64,000 bases of DNA from Streptomyces antioxidans (GCF_000968685.2 NZ_LAKD02000043.1:104700-168699), one strand, 5' to 3'; positions 42,911-52,143 are shown, counted from the stretch's first letter. The notes: generated from the letters alone by a model not told the origin. A program made the numbers and translations.

Positions 42911-42930
42911 ATACATCGTTGTCGATGTAT
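42911..42930. promoter_or_regulatory. PadR-type operator
   Basis: ATACATCGTTGTCGATGTAT is a perfect 8+4+8 inverted repeat between the divergent PadR and hydrolase genes. ATACATCG/CGATGTAT type arms are usual for PadR operators, and the position would let one dimer control both genes. Confidence 0.7.
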
Positions 42931-42978
42931 CGTCGGGTCCGACGCGATCCTTAAGGCGGGAACGGCGGGAGGAAGGCC

Positions 42979-43746
42979 ATGGAGCACGCACCGTTCGGCC
43001 CCGAGGGGGCCCACATCCGATGGACCGGCACGGCCGGGGCCGGGGACGGCGGCCCACCGCGGGCGTATGTCCATGGGCTCGGCGCGACATCGGCCGTCTA
43101 TCACGCCCATATAGCCGCCGTCCCGGCCCTCGCGGACCGCCGGTCGCTCTTCGTGGACCTGCCAGGCCACGGGATCAGCGACCGCCCCGCGGACTTCGGC
43201 TACACGCTGGAGGACCACGCCGCCGCGCTGGCCGTGGCCCTCGACGCCGCCAAGGTGCGGGGTGCCGAGCTCATTGGGCACAGCATGGGCGGATCGGTCG
43301 CCATCGTGCTGGCGGTGCGCCGCCCGGAACTGGTGTCCCGGCTGGTGCTCACCGAGGCCAATCTGGATCCCGATCCGCCGCTGACGGCGGGCAGCAGCAG
43401 GATCGCGGCGTACACGGAGGACGCGTTCGTACGCGGCGGCGGATTCGAGGAGACCCTGCGGCGGATCGGGCCGGTGTGGCGGGCGACGGTGCGGCTCACC
43501 GACCCGACCGCCCTGCACCGCAGCGCGTGCGCGCTGGTCCGCGGCACCCGGCCGACCATGCGGAGGATGCTCCTCGGCCTGGGGATCCCCCGCACCTTCC
43601 TGGTCGGCGGGCACGGCGAGGAGCTCGGCGGGCGCGAGGAGCTGACGGCGGCCGGGGTGACGGTCCGCACCGTGCCCGGAGCGGGGCACAACGTGATGTT
43701 CGACAACGCCCCCGGCTTCGCGGCGGCGGTAGCGGGCCAGCCCTGA
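42979..43746 (+). CDS. Alpha/beta hydrolase
   Basis: A 255-residue hydrolase. Oxyanion segment VHGLGATSAVYH, strand and turn FVDLPGHGISDRP, nucleophile elbow IGHSMGGSVAIV (Ser), and catalytic His in PGAGHNVMFDNAP are in the expected order. GGGAGGAAGG precedes ATG 42979. It is divergent from PadR and presumably its target. Substrate unknown. Confidence 0.86.
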   Translation: MEHAPFGPEGAHIRWTGTAGAGDGGPPRAYVHGLGATSAVYHAHIAAVPALADRRSLFVDLPGHGISDRPADFGYTLEDHAAALAVALDAAKVRGAELIGHSMGGSVAIVLAVRRPELVSRLVLTEANLDPDPPLTAGSSRIAAYTEDAFVRGGGFEETLRRIGPVWRATVRLTDPTALHRSACALVRGTRPTMRRMLLGLGIPRTFLVGGHGEELGGREELTAAGVTVRTVPGAGHNVMFDNAPGFAAAVAGQP

Positions 43747-43777
43747 GCGTTCCGCTCGGACCCGCCCTTCCGGTCCC

Positions 43778-44398
43778 TCAGCCGACGTCGCGCACGGAGA
43801 GCGCCAGGAAGCGGGTGTCCTCGTCGGTGTACGAGTCCAGGCGCCAGCCGGCGTCCGCCAGCAACGGCCGCAGCCGGGGCTCCGCCCGCAGATCGTCGGG
43901 GGTGAGCGCACGGCCGTGGCGGGCGGCGAGCGCGGCCCGCCCCACCGGATGGAACAGCGCGAGCCGCCCGCCGGGGCGCACCACCCGGGCCAGTTCGCGC
44001 AGGTTCTCGCGGGGGTCGGAGAGATGGGAGATCAGCCCGGCGGCGAACACCGCGTCGAGGCGGCCGTCGCGCAGCGGCAGCCGTGCCACATCGGCGAGGG
44101 CGAGGCCGGCGGAGCCGTCCCGGCCCTCGCGCAGGGCGGCGTCCAGCATGGCGGGCGTGAGATCCATTCCGAGGACGGTCCCCTGGGGGCCGACCGCGGC
44201 GCGCAGCGCGGACAGCGCACGCCCCGTTCCGCACCCCGCGTCGAGCACCGCGTCCCCGGGGCGGAGCCCGAGGTCCGCGACGGCGGCGGCGTAGGCGGGG
44301 CCGTCGTCCGGGAAGCGGCGATCCCACTCGGCCGCCCGGGGGGTGAAGAACTCCCGTACGGCGGCCGCACTGTTTCCATGGGACTGCTCATGGGGCAC
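43778..44398 (-). CDS. Class I SAM-dependent methyltransferase
   Basis: A 206-residue methyltransferase. Motif I is VLDAGCGTGRALSAL, post-I has VLGMDLTPAMLDAA, and the late strands show LAFHPVG-like LALFHPVGRA. I choose GTG 44398 because GAGGAG lies 5 bases upstream; a GTG six codons earlier is also in frame. The substrate is unknown. The region just before it carries 22-base tandem repeats. Confidence 0.84.
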   Translation of the reverse strand: MPHEQSHGNSAAAVREFFTPRAAEWDRRFPDDGPAYAAAVADLGLRPGDAVLDAGCGTGRALSALRAAVGPQGTVLGMDLTPAMLDAALREGRDGSAGLALADVARLPLRDGRLDAVFAAGLISHLSDPRENLRELARVVRPGGRLALFHPVGRAALAARHGRALTPDDLRAEPRLRPLLADAGWRLDSYTDEDTRFLALSVRDVG

Positions 44399-44418
44399 GG
44401 GAACTCCTCGGGGCACCT

Positions 44419-44530
44419 GGGGTACGGCGGCGAAGCGCCACGGCTGCGACAGCGCGAAGGGCCGCGGCTACGGCGGTGAAGCACTACGGCTACGACGGTG
44501 AAGCGCCGCGGCTACGGCGGTGAAGCACTG
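44419..44530. repeat. 22-bp tandem repeat array
   Basis: Three consecutive 22-base units lie at 44465-44486, 44487-44508 and 44509-44530, with core CGGCTACGGCGGTGAAGC; the middle unit differs at a few positions. Two more degenerate units precede them (44419-44464). They fill most of the 331-base gap between the methyltransferase and the roadblock gene; the remainder (44531-44729) shows no gene. Confidence 0.85.
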
Positions 44531-44729
44531 CGCTGAGCAAGCAGCCTACGCCCGCTTCGAGTGCAGATTCGGACGTTCATCGATCGGTCTGGCATCTGAC
44601 TCTGTCAATTTTCAACAGGTTCCGTAATGCGCCCTCAACGCGCGCCCCCGCCGGGTCTAGCGTCCCTGGCTCAGGGGGACACCTGGAGCGCCGCCCGGCG
44701 CGGCGCATCCCGACCGAGGGAGACCGCCC

Positions 44730-45248
44730 ATGACCAAGCCGCGCAGCACCGCCGCCCGCTCCATGGTCGATCTCGACCGGATCCTGGACGATCTGGTGAC
44801 CGGGGCCGGAGGCGTACGCCATGCCGTGGTGCTCTCCCGGGACGGGGCGACCGTCAGCGCGTCCGCTGGGCTCTCCCGCCATGAGGCCGAGCACCTGGCC
44901 GCCGTCGCCTCCGGATTCCACGGCATCGCCGCGAACGCCGGGCGCCGGGGGCGCGGCGGCCCGTCCCGGCGGACGATGATCGAGATGGCGGCGGGCACCC
45001 TCTTCGTCGCGGCGCTGGCCGACGGCGCGTGCCTGGCCGTGCTGGGCACCGCGGGCGCCGAGCCCGGCGTGCTCGCCGAGGAGACCACCCGGCTCGTGGA
45101 CCTGGTGGACCGGCGGCGCGGCCCATGGTCCCGCCGGCGGTTCGGCCGGATGCGCCGGGGTACTCGCAACGGCCCTCGAGGAATCGTGCCGACGACTACG
45201 GCGAAGGGATGCGGTGATGCGAGCGGTGACCTGGCAGGGCCGACATGA
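44730..45248 (+). CDS. Roadblock/LC7-domain protein
   Basis: A 172-residue protein whose first 130 residues form a roadblock/LC7 domain: DLDRILDDLVTGAGGVRHAV, VVLSRDGATVSASAGL and HEAEHLAAVASGFHGIA. In Streptomyces such proteins usually work with Ras-like GTPases in conservons, but no GTPase or sensor kinase gene is adjacent. The last 40 residues are basic and overlap the start of the next gene by 32 bases, so this tail is probably a late extension. GAGGGAG precedes ATG 44730. Confidence 0.82.
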   Translation: MTKPRSTAARSMVDLDRILDDLVTGAGGVRHAVVLSRDGATVSASAGLSRHEAEHLAAVASGFHGIAANAGRRGRGGPSRRTMIEMAAGTLFVAALADGACLAVLGTAGAEPGVLAEETTRLVDLVDRRRGPWSRRRFGRMRRGTRNGPRGIVPTTTAKGCGDASGDLAGPT

Positions 45249-46410
45249 TGTGCGGGTCGAGACGGTGCCCGACCCCATCATCAAGGAGCCGACGGACGCG
45301 ATCATCCGGATCACCACCACGGGGCTGTGCGGTTCCGATCTGCATCTGTACGAAGTGCTCACCCCCTTCATGACCCCCGGCGACATCCTCGGCCACGAAC
45401 CCATGGGCATCGTGGAGGAGACCGGCCCGGAGGTGACGCAGATCAAGCCCGGCGACCGCGTGGTGGTCCCGTTCCAGATCGCCTGCGGACACTGCTGGAT
45501 GTGCCGCACCGGTCTGCCGACGCAGTGCGAGACCACTCAGGTCGCCGAGCACGGCACGGGGGCGGAGCTCTTCGGCTACACCAAGCTCTACGGCGCGGTG
45601 GCCGGCGGCCAGGCGGAGTACCTGAGGGTGCCGCAGGCCCAGTACGGCCCGATCAAGGTGCCCGAAGGGGTCCACGACGACCGCTACGTCTATCTGTCCG
45701 ACGTACTGCCCACGGCATGGCAGGCGGTCGAGTACGCGGAGGTGCCGCGCGGCGGCACGCTCGCCGTCCTGGGGCTGGGCCCCATCGGGATCATGGCCTG
45801 CCGGGTGGCGAAGGTCCAGGGGCTGGCCGACCGGGTGATCGGCGTGGACCTCGTCCCCGAACGGCTGCGCCGGGCGCGCGCCGACGGCGTCGAGGTCCAT
45901 GACCTCAATGACTACTCCGGCCAGGAGGAACTGGTCGAGGCCATCCTCTCGACCACCGGCGGCCGCGGACCGGACGCGGTCATCGACGCGGTCGGGACGG
46001 AGGCCCACGGCAGCCCGCTGGGCCGGACCGCCCAGCGGGCCACGGGCCTGCTGCCACGGGACTGGGCCGCCAAGCTCACGGAGAAGGCCGGGGTCGACCG
46101 GCTGGCGGCGCTGCGGCTGGCCATCGCGCTGGTGCGGCGCGGCGGAACGATCTCCCTCAGCGGGATCTACGGTGGAATGGCCGATCCGCTGCCGCTGATG
46201 ACCATGTTCGACAAGCAGCTCGAGCTGCGGATGGGCCAGGCGAACGTGCGGCGCTGGGCCGACGACATCTTCCCCCTGCTGACCGACGACGACCCGCTGG
46301 GCGTCGACGGGTTCGCCACCCATCGCGTGCCGCTGGAGGAGGCACCCCGCGCCTATGAGATGTTCCAGCACAAGGAGGACGGCGCGATAAAGGTCCTCAT
46401 GCGCCCGTAA
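45217..46410 (+). CDS. Zinc-dependent alcohol dehydrogenase (formaldehyde dehydrogenase-like)
   Basis: A 397-residue medium-chain dehydrogenase. Catalytic zinc ligands are in GLCGSDLH and ILGHEPMG; the structural zinc lobe is CGHCWMCRTGLPTQC. The nucleotide motif is VLGLGPIGIMACRVAK. The insertion and length match the glutathione-independent formaldehyde dehydrogenase-like subgroup. ATG 45217 follows AAGGG; GTG 45214 is one codon earlier. It starts inside the roadblock gene tail, implying a shared transcript. Confidence 0.87.
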   Translation: MRAVTWQGRHDVRVETVPDPIIKEPTDAIIRITTTGLCGSDLHLYEVLTPFMTPGDILGHEPMGIVEETGPEVTQIKPGDRVVVPFQIACGHCWMCRTGLPTQCETTQVAEHGTGAELFGYTKLYGAVAGGQAEYLRVPQAQYGPIKVPEGVHDDRYVYLSDVLPTAWQAVEYAEVPRGGTLAVLGLGPIGIMACRVAKVQGLADRVIGVDLVPERLRRARADGVEVHDLNDYSGQEELVEAILSTTGGRGPDAVIDAVGTEAHGSPLGRTAQRATGLLPRDWAAKLTEKAGVDRLAALRLAIALVRRGGTISLSGIYGGMADPLPLMTMFDKQLELRMGQANVRRWADDIFPLLTDDDPLGVDGFATHRVPLEEAPRAYEMFQHKEDGAIKVLMRP

Positions 46411-46463
46411 ACGTCGGATGGGCGGGGGTGCGTCATGAAGGGGTGGATTTCGGTCGGATCTCG

Positions 46464-46892
46464 CTACTCGGCGACCCCGGAGAGCGCGAGCACCTTGTCG
46501 ATGCGCGCCCTGACCAGCAGCTCGCCCGGCACGCCGTTGCGGGCGCCGTACTCCTCGGCCCTGCCCTCGCCCATGTAACGGGCGGCGATCCGGGTGGCCC
46601 AGTCGCGGACCTGCCCCAGGTCGTCGATGAGCTCGGCGCGCCCCCGCAGGGTGACGAACGCGAACGGCGGTCTGTCGTCGTCCACACAGATGGTGAGCCG
46701 GTCGTCCCGGGCCAAGTTGCGTCCCTTGACCGTCTCCTGACCTGTGTTGAAGACGAGGTCGTCACCGTCGAGCAGGAACCACACGGGGGCGAGGTGCGGA
46801 CTTCCGTCGGCCCGCACGGTCGCCAGCTTCGCCGTACGGGTGCCCTCCGAGACGAACTTCTGCCACTGATCCTTGGTCATGTTCTGTGCCAT
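46464..46892 (-). CDS. Pyridoxamine 5'-phosphate oxidase-family (split-barrel) protein
   Basis: A 142-residue split-barrel flavin/F420-type protein. TAKLATVRADGSPHLAPVWF and the following LVFNTGQETVKGRNLARDDR are the cofactor-binding strand signature. GGATGGGGAC precedes ATG 46892. Many actinobacterial members use F420 rather than FMN; sequence alone does not decide. No obvious partner gene. Confidence 0.85.
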   Translation of the reverse strand: MAQNMTKDQWQKFVSEGTRTAKLATVRADGSPHLAPVWFLLDGDDLVFNTGQETVKGRNLARDDRLTICVDDDRPPFAFVTLRGRAELIDDLGQVRDWATRIAARYMGEGRAEEYGARNGVPGELLVRARIDKVLALSGVAE

Positions 46893-47011
46893 GTCCCCAT
46901 CCTGCGTCAATCAGCGCACAAGCGTGGGGTGCCGAGCGGGGCGGGTTGCCCAGACGGCGGCAGTGAGAAAGGCTGGCACGCAGCTGAAGGGGAATCGGGG
47001 AGGAGTCGGAT

Positions 47012-47416
47012 ATGGCAGTGGGCAAGGGGCTCGACTGGTTACTGGACGACCTGACCGAGCGGATCGCGGAGATACGGCACGCGCTGGTGCTGTCCAACGA
47101 CGGGCTGGTGACGGGGGCGAGCTCCACGCTGGTGCGCAAGGACGCCGAGCACCTGGCCGCGGTGGCCTCCGGGCTGCACAGCCTCGCCAAGGGGTCCGGG
47201 CACCACTTCCGGACCGGCCGGGTGCGGCAGACGATGGTCGAGTTCGACGAGGGCGTCCTCTTCGTCACGGCGGCGGGGGACGGCAGCTGTCTGTGCGTGC
47301 TCACCGGGCCGGACGCGGATGTGGGACAGGCCGCGTACGAGATGGCGCTGCTGGTCAACCGGGTGGGGGAGCATCTGGGAGTCGAGGCCAGACAGGAGAG
47401 CGGCGCACCCAGCTGA
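47012..47416 (+). CDS. Roadblock/LC7-domain protein with TTA codon
   Basis: A 134-residue single-domain roadblock/LC7 protein, LTERIAEIRHALVLSNDGLV, KDAEHLAAVASGLHSLAKGS and the rest of the domain. GGGGAGGAG lies 6 bases before ATG 47012. Codon 10 is TTA (47039-47041), a leucine codon read only by the bldA tRNA, so translation may be tied to development. Like the gene at 44730 it stands alone, without the kinase and GTPase genes of a conservon. Confidence 0.87.
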   Translation: MAVGKGLDWLLDDLTERIAEIRHALVLSNDGLVTGASSTLVRKDAEHLAAVASGLHSLAKGSGHHFRTGRVRQTMVEFDEGVLFVTAAGDGSCLCVLTGPDADVGQAAYEMALLVNRVGEHLGVEARQESGAPS

Positions 47417-47515
47417 TGCCGCGCGGAAGTTATCCACAGGCCTGACCGAGCTTCTTGCTTCGCGGCTATCGTCGTCACTGTCAGTGATTGAGGCAGTGCG
47501 GGGGAGGACGTCGCG

Positions 47516-48490
47516 ATGGCAGTGCGGGTGGATCAGGAGCTGCGGAAGAGCCAGGAGCCGTGGAGCCCGGAATGGCTCGGCGAGCCGAGCGCACCGGGAT
47601 GGGCGAGCGGGCCGGGAGACCACGGCGGGTCGGCGGGGCCGGTCGGATCGCCGGGAGGAGCGGGCGAGAGCGTCGCGTTCGGCGCGGCGGCCCGGGCGCT
47701 GGGGCTCAATACGCGGGAGTTCGAGCTGGCGGTTCAGCTGGGGGAAGTGCGCACCGTCACCACCGGTCTCGGTCGGCGGGTGGCGTGCGAGGAGCTGAGG
47801 CGGGTGACCGCCGCCGAGGGCTTCCCGGAAGCGCTCATCGCCCGTCTCCGTGAGGTGGGCACCGCGGAGGGCGCGGAGTTGCTGGGTATCACGCAGGGGC
47901 GGCTGACCCGCCTCGCGCGCGGGGGTTTCTTCGCTCCCGTCCGGTTCTATGTCAATCGCTATCGGGCCGTCGTATGGCTCTATCTGGCCTCGGACCTGAC
48001 CGAGCTCGCCGTCAGGCAGCCGGAGTTGCTGAGCGGTCGCACCCCGCCGGGGCTGAGCGCCGCCTTGGCCGCGGGGGAGGACTGGCGGGCCGCCACATGG
48101 CGCGGCCGAAGGATCGGCCAGCTGCTCGCCCAGACGGAGGACCCCTGGGAGCGGGCCGCGGTGCCGGCCTCGGTGCTCGGCTCCGTCGAGCTGGCCTCGG
48201 CCGTGGCCGATCCGTATGAGCGGGCCCATCTGCGGGAGCTCCGTCCCGCACTCGTCCGGATGCGTCCCGAGGCGGGCGCGATCCGAGATGTCATCGACGC
48301 GCTGGTCACGGCGGACGACCCACGGGAGATCCGGCGCTATCGGGCCGCCCTCGCCTCGTCGTTGGACGACGCCCGTCGGGCCCGGCCCGCGCCGCGCCCG
48401 GACGCCGGGCCGGAGTCGGCGCTCGATGACCGCCCTCCGGTTCCGGGCCGCCCGCGGAGCCTGTGGCAGAAGCTGATCGGCAGGCGGTGA
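47516..48490 (+). CDS. DUF6397-like protein of unknown function
   Basis: A 324-residue protein resembling Streptomyces proteins annotated DUF6397. After a glycine/proline-rich start the middle reads GAAARALGLNTREFELAVQL and GRLTRLARGGFFAPVRFYVN, which looks like a helix-turn-helix-type region. The C-terminus is basic, GRPRSLWQKLIGRR. GGGGAGG precedes ATG 47516. Function unknown. A DnaA-box-like TTATCCACA lies upstream at 47430. Confidence 0.75.
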   Translation: MAVRVDQELRKSQEPWSPEWLGEPSAPGWASGPGDHGGSAGPVGSPGGAGESVAFGAAARALGLNTREFELAVQLGEVRTVTTGLGRRVACEELRRVTAAEGFPEALIARLREVGTAEGAELLGITQGRLTRLARGGFFAPVRFYVNRYRAVVWLYLASDLTELAVRQPELLSGRTPPGLSAALAAGEDWRAATWRGRRIGQLLAQTEDPWERAAVPASVLGSVELASAVADPYERAHLRELRPALVRMRPEAGAIRDVIDALVTADDPREIRRYRAALASSLDDARRARPAPRPDAGPESALDDRPPVPGRPRSLWQKLIGRR

Positions 48491-48532
48491 GTCACCTGCG
48501 GCACGTCCCGGTGGGGGACACCACGGCGGGGC

Positions 48533-49423
48533 TCAGCCGCCGTCCGCGGCGCCCTCGGCGGGCGGCAGCGGACGAAAAAGCCCCTCTTGCACCACGGACA
48601 CCAGCAGCCGACCCGCGCGGTCGTAGATCTGGCCGCGCGCCAGCCCCCGGCCGCCCGTGGCCACGGGCGACTCCTGCTCGTAGAGAAACCACTCATCGGT
48701 GCGGAACGGCCGGTGGAACCACATGGCGTGATCCAGCGAGGCCATATCAAAGCCCCGTGGGCCCCACAGCGGCTCCACCGGCACCCGCACCGCGTCCAGC
48801 AGCATCATGTCGCTCGCATAGGTGAGCGCACAGGTGTGCACCAGCGGGTCGTCCCCGAGCGGCCCCACCGCGCGCATCCACACGGCGCTGCGCGGTTCCG
48901 CGCCCTTGAGCTCCTCGTCCGTCCAGCGCAGCCGCTCCACATAGCGGATGTCGAAGGGCTGTCGGCGCTCCATACGGGCGAACGCCTCGGGGAGCGTGCC
49001 CAGATGGGCGCGGACCTCATCGGCGAGGGTCGGCAGACCCTCCGGCCCCGGCACATCCGGCATCGGCAGCTGCTGTTCGATGCCCGGCTCGGAAGAATGG
49101 AAGGAGGCCGTCAAATTGAAGATCGTGCGACCCTGCTGGATGGCGACGACCCGGCGGGTGGTGAAGGAGCGCCCGTCCCGGACCCGCTCCACCTGGTACA
49201 CGATGGGCACCCCCGGCCGCCCCGGCCGCAGGAAGTACGCGTGCAGCGAGTGCACCGGACGCTGCCCGTCGGTGGTCCGCCCGGCGGCCACCAGCGCCTG
49301 GCCCGCCACCTGCCCGCCGAACACCCGCTGCAGCGACTCATCGGGGCTGCGGCCACGGAAGATGTCCAGCTCGATCCGCTCCAGGTCGAGCAGGTCGACC
49401 AGGCGCTCGGCGGGATTGGTCAT
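48533..49423 (-). CDS. tesB: Acyl-CoA thioesterase II (TesB)
   Basis: A 296-residue double hot-dog thioesterase. DIFRGRSPDESLQRVFGGQV and AGQALVAAGRT are the N-terminal hot-dog signature; HSLHAYFLRPGRPGVPI and the closing SLDHAMWFHRPFRTDEW with ARGQIYDRAGRLLVSVVQEG are the second. Start ATG 49423 has AAGGAG 8 bases upstream; an upstream extension lacks family similarity. It hydrolyses medium/long acyl-CoAs. Confidence 0.92.
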   Translation of the reverse strand: MTNPAERLVDLLDLERIELDIFRGRSPDESLQRVFGGQVAGQALVAAGRTTDGQRPVHSLHAYFLRPGRPGVPIVYQVERVRDGRSFTTRRVVAIQQGRTIFNLTASFHSSEPGIEQQLPMPDVPGPEGLPTLADEVRAHLGTLPEAFARMERRQPFDIRYVERLRWTDEELKGAEPRSAVWMRAVGPLGDDPLVHTCALTYASDMMLLDAVRVPVEPLWGPRGFDMASLDHAMWFHRPFRTDEWFLYEQESPVATGGRGLARGQIYDRAGRLLVSVVQEGLFRPLPPAEGAADGG

Positions 49424-49484
49424 CGCTGGTGCTCCTTCGCTGAGGGGGCCGGGCCGCTCCCCGGCGTGGGCCGTGTCCAGGTGG

Positions 49485-52007
49485 CTACAGTTGGCCCACG
49501 TCGGTGACCCGGACCACCGCCCGGCCCTCCTCATCGGAGGCGGCGAGGTCGACCTCCGCCGAGATGCCCCAGTCGTGGTCGCCGTTCGGGTCGTCGAAGG
49601 TCTGCCGCACCCGCCACAGGCCGTGCTCGGGCTCCTCCTCGATCCGCAGCAGCTTCGGCCCGCGGGCCTGCGCTCCGGTGCCGAGCTCCTCGTACTCCTC
49701 CCAGTACCCGTCCAGCGCCTCGGCCCAGGCGTCCTCGTCCCAGCCGGAGTCGGCGTCCATCTCCCCGAGCTCGGCGACCTTGTCCAGCGCGGCCAGCTCC
49801 ACCCGGCGGAACATGGCGTTGCGCACCAGCACGCGGAAGGCGCGGGCGTTGGCGGTCACCGGCCTGACCTGGTCGGCGCGCTCCTGGGCCTCCTCCGCCG
49901 ACTCCTCCTCAGGATTGGCCAGCTGCTCCCACTCGTCCAGGAGGCTGGAGTCGACCTGCCGCACCATCTCGCCGAGCCAGGCGATGATGTCCTGGAAGTC
50001 ATCGGACTTCAGATCGTCCGGCACGGTGTGGTCCAGGGCCTTGAAGGCGCTGGCCAGGTAGCGCAGCACAATGCCCTCGGTCCGCGCCAGGTCGTAGAAC
50101 GCGGTGAACTCGGTGAAGGTCATCGCCCGCTCGTACATGTCGCGGATCACCGACTTGGGCGAGAGCGGATGGTCGCCGACCCATGGATGGCTCTTGCGGT
50201 AGAGCCCGTACGCATGGAACAGCAGCTCCTCCAGCGGCTTGGGGTAGGAGATGTCCTGGAGCCGTTCCATGCGCTCCTCGTACTCGACGCCGTCCGCCTT
50301 CATCGCGGCCACCGCCTCGCCGCGCGCCTTGTTCTGCTGTGCCGCCAGGATCTGCCGGGGGTCGTCCAGCGTCGACTCCACGACCGAGACCATGTCCAGG
50401 GCGTAGGAGGGCGATTCGGGGTCCAGCAGCTCGAAGGCGGCCAGCGCGAAGGTGGACAGCGGCTGGTTGAGCGCGAAGTCCTGCTGCAGATCCACCGTCA
50501 GCCGGACGATCGGGGCACCCTCGTCCTCGCCGTCCCCGGGCTTCACCTGCTCGACCACCCCGCCGTCCAGCAGCGAGCGGTAGATCGCGATCGCCCGGCG
50601 GATGTGCCGCAGCTGGTTCTTGCGCGGCTCATGGTTGTCCTCCAGCAGGTGGCGCATCCCCTCGAAGGCGTTGCCGGGACGGGCGATGACCGACAGCAGC
50701 ATCGCGTGGGTGACCCGGAACCGGGAGGTGAGCGGCTCGGGCTCGGAGGCGATGAGCTTTTCGAAGGTGTTCTGGCCCCAGTTGACGAAGCCCTCCGGCG
50801 CCTTCTTGCGGACCACCTTGCGGCGCTTCTTGGGATCGTCCCCGGCCTTCGCGAGCGCCTTCTCGTTCTCGATGACGTGCTCGGGCGCCTGGGCCACCAC
50901 AAAGCCCGCGGTGTCGAAACCGGCCCGCCCGGCCCGGCCCGCGATCTGGTGGAACTCCCGGGCCCGCAGCGTCCGCACCCGCTGGCCGTCGTACTTGGTC
51001 AGCGCGGTGAACAGGACGGTCCGGATCGGCACATTGACCCCCACGCCCAGGGTGTCCGTACCACAGATGACCTTGAGCAGCCCGGCCTGCGCCAGCTTCT
51101 CCACCAGCCGCCGGTACTTGGGCAGCATGCCCGCATGGTGCACCCCGATCCCGTGCCGGACGTAACGGGACAGGTTGCGGCCGAACTTGGTGGTGAACCT
51201 GAAATTGCCGATCAGCGAGGCGATCTCGTCCTTCTCGGCGCGCGAGCACATATTGATGCTCATCAGCGCCTGGGCCCGCTCGACCGCCGCCGCCTGGGTG
51301 AAGTGCACGATGTAGACGGGCGCCTGCTGGGTCTCCAGCAGCTCGGTCAGCGTCTCGGTCAGCGGCGTCGTCCGGTACTCGTAGCTCAGCGGCACCGGCC
51401 GGGTCGCGGACCGCACGACCGCGGTGGGCCGCCCGGTGCGCCGGGACAGATCGTCCTCGAACCGGCTCACATCACCGAGCGTCGCCGACATCAGGATGAA
51501 CTGCGCCCGCTCCAGCTCCAGCAGCGGGATCTGCCACGCCCAGCCCCGGTCGGGCTCCGCGTAGAAGTGGAACTCGTCCATCACCACCTGGCCGATATCG
51601 GCGTCCTTGCCGTCCCGCAGGGCGATGGACGCCAGCACCTCGGCCGTACAGCAGATGACCGGCGCGTCCGCGTTGACCGACGCGTCGCCGGTGAGCATTC
51701 CGACGTTCTCGGTGCCGAAGAGCTTGCACAGCTCGAAGAACTTCTCCGAGACCAGGGCCTTGATCGGCGCGGTGTAGAAGGTGACCTCGTCCCGGGCGAG
51801 CGCGGCGAAGTGGGCGCCCGCCGCCACCAGGCTCTTGCCCGAGCCGGTGGGGGTGGAGAGGATCACATTCGCCCCGGACACCACCTCGATCAGCGCTTCC
51901 TCCTGGGCGGGGTACAGCGAGATTCCCCGCTCCTCGACCCAGGTGGAGAACGCCTCGAAAAGTGCGTCGGGGTCGGCGTCGCTCGGCAGCTGATCGATAA
52001 GAGTCAC
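49485..52007 (-). CDS. Ski2-like DExH-box RNA helicase (HelY-type)
   Basis: An 840-residue helicase. Motif I STPTGSGKSLVAAGAHFAAL, Ia FYTAPIKALVSEKFFEL, II VMDEFHFYAEPDRGW, III LMSATLGD, and VI HQIAGRAGRAGFDTAGFVV are all present. The C-terminal half is the family's long accessory region. Start is GTG 52007; GTG is the only sensible start. Mycobacterial HelY is the closest described family; RNA processing is inferred. Confidence 0.9.
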   Translation of the reverse strand: MTLIDQLPSDADPDALFEAFSTWVEERGISLYPAQEEALIEVVSGANVILSTPTGSGKSLVAAGAHFAALARDEVTFYTAPIKALVSEKFFELCKLFGTENVGMLTGDASVNADAPVICCTAEVLASIALRDGKDADIGQVVMDEFHFYAEPDRGWAWQIPLLELERAQFILMSATLGDVSRFEDDLSRRTGRPTAVVRSATRPVPLSYEYRTTPLTETLTELLETQQAPVYIVHFTQAAAVERAQALMSINMCSRAEKDEIASLIGNFRFTTKFGRNLSRYVRHGIGVHHAGMLPKYRRLVEKLAQAGLLKVICGTDTLGVGVNVPIRTVLFTALTKYDGQRVRTLRAREFHQIAGRAGRAGFDTAGFVVAQAPEHVIENEKALAKAGDDPKKRRKVVRKKAPEGFVNWGQNTFEKLIASEPEPLTSRFRVTHAMLLSVIARPGNAFEGMRHLLEDNHEPRKNQLRHIRRAIAIYRSLLDGGVVEQVKPGDGEDEGAPIVRLTVDLQQDFALNQPLSTFALAAFELLDPESPSYALDMVSVVESTLDDPRQILAAQQNKARGEAVAAMKADGVEYEERMERLQDISYPKPLEELLFHAYGLYRKSHPWVGDHPLSPKSVIRDMYERAMTFTEFTAFYDLARTEGIVLRYLASAFKALDHTVPDDLKSDDFQDIIAWLGEMVRQVDSSLLDEWEQLANPEEESAEEAQERADQVRPVTANARAFRVLVRNAMFRRVELAALDKVAELGEMDADSGWDEDAWAEALDGYWEEYEELGTGAQARGPKLLRIEEEPEHGLWRVRQTFDDPNGDHDWGISAEVDLAASDEEGRAVVRVTDVGQL

Positions 52008-52143
52008 GCACCCATACTGCCTGGTTTCCCCGCCGGGACGGGAACCGGCTGTACGCGAGAAGATCGTCCGCCGCTAGGCTGTGCCGGGCCGAAGCAGTCA
52101 ACTCCCGCTCAGAAGCGGGAAAGAACAGGGGCGGGGTACGACC

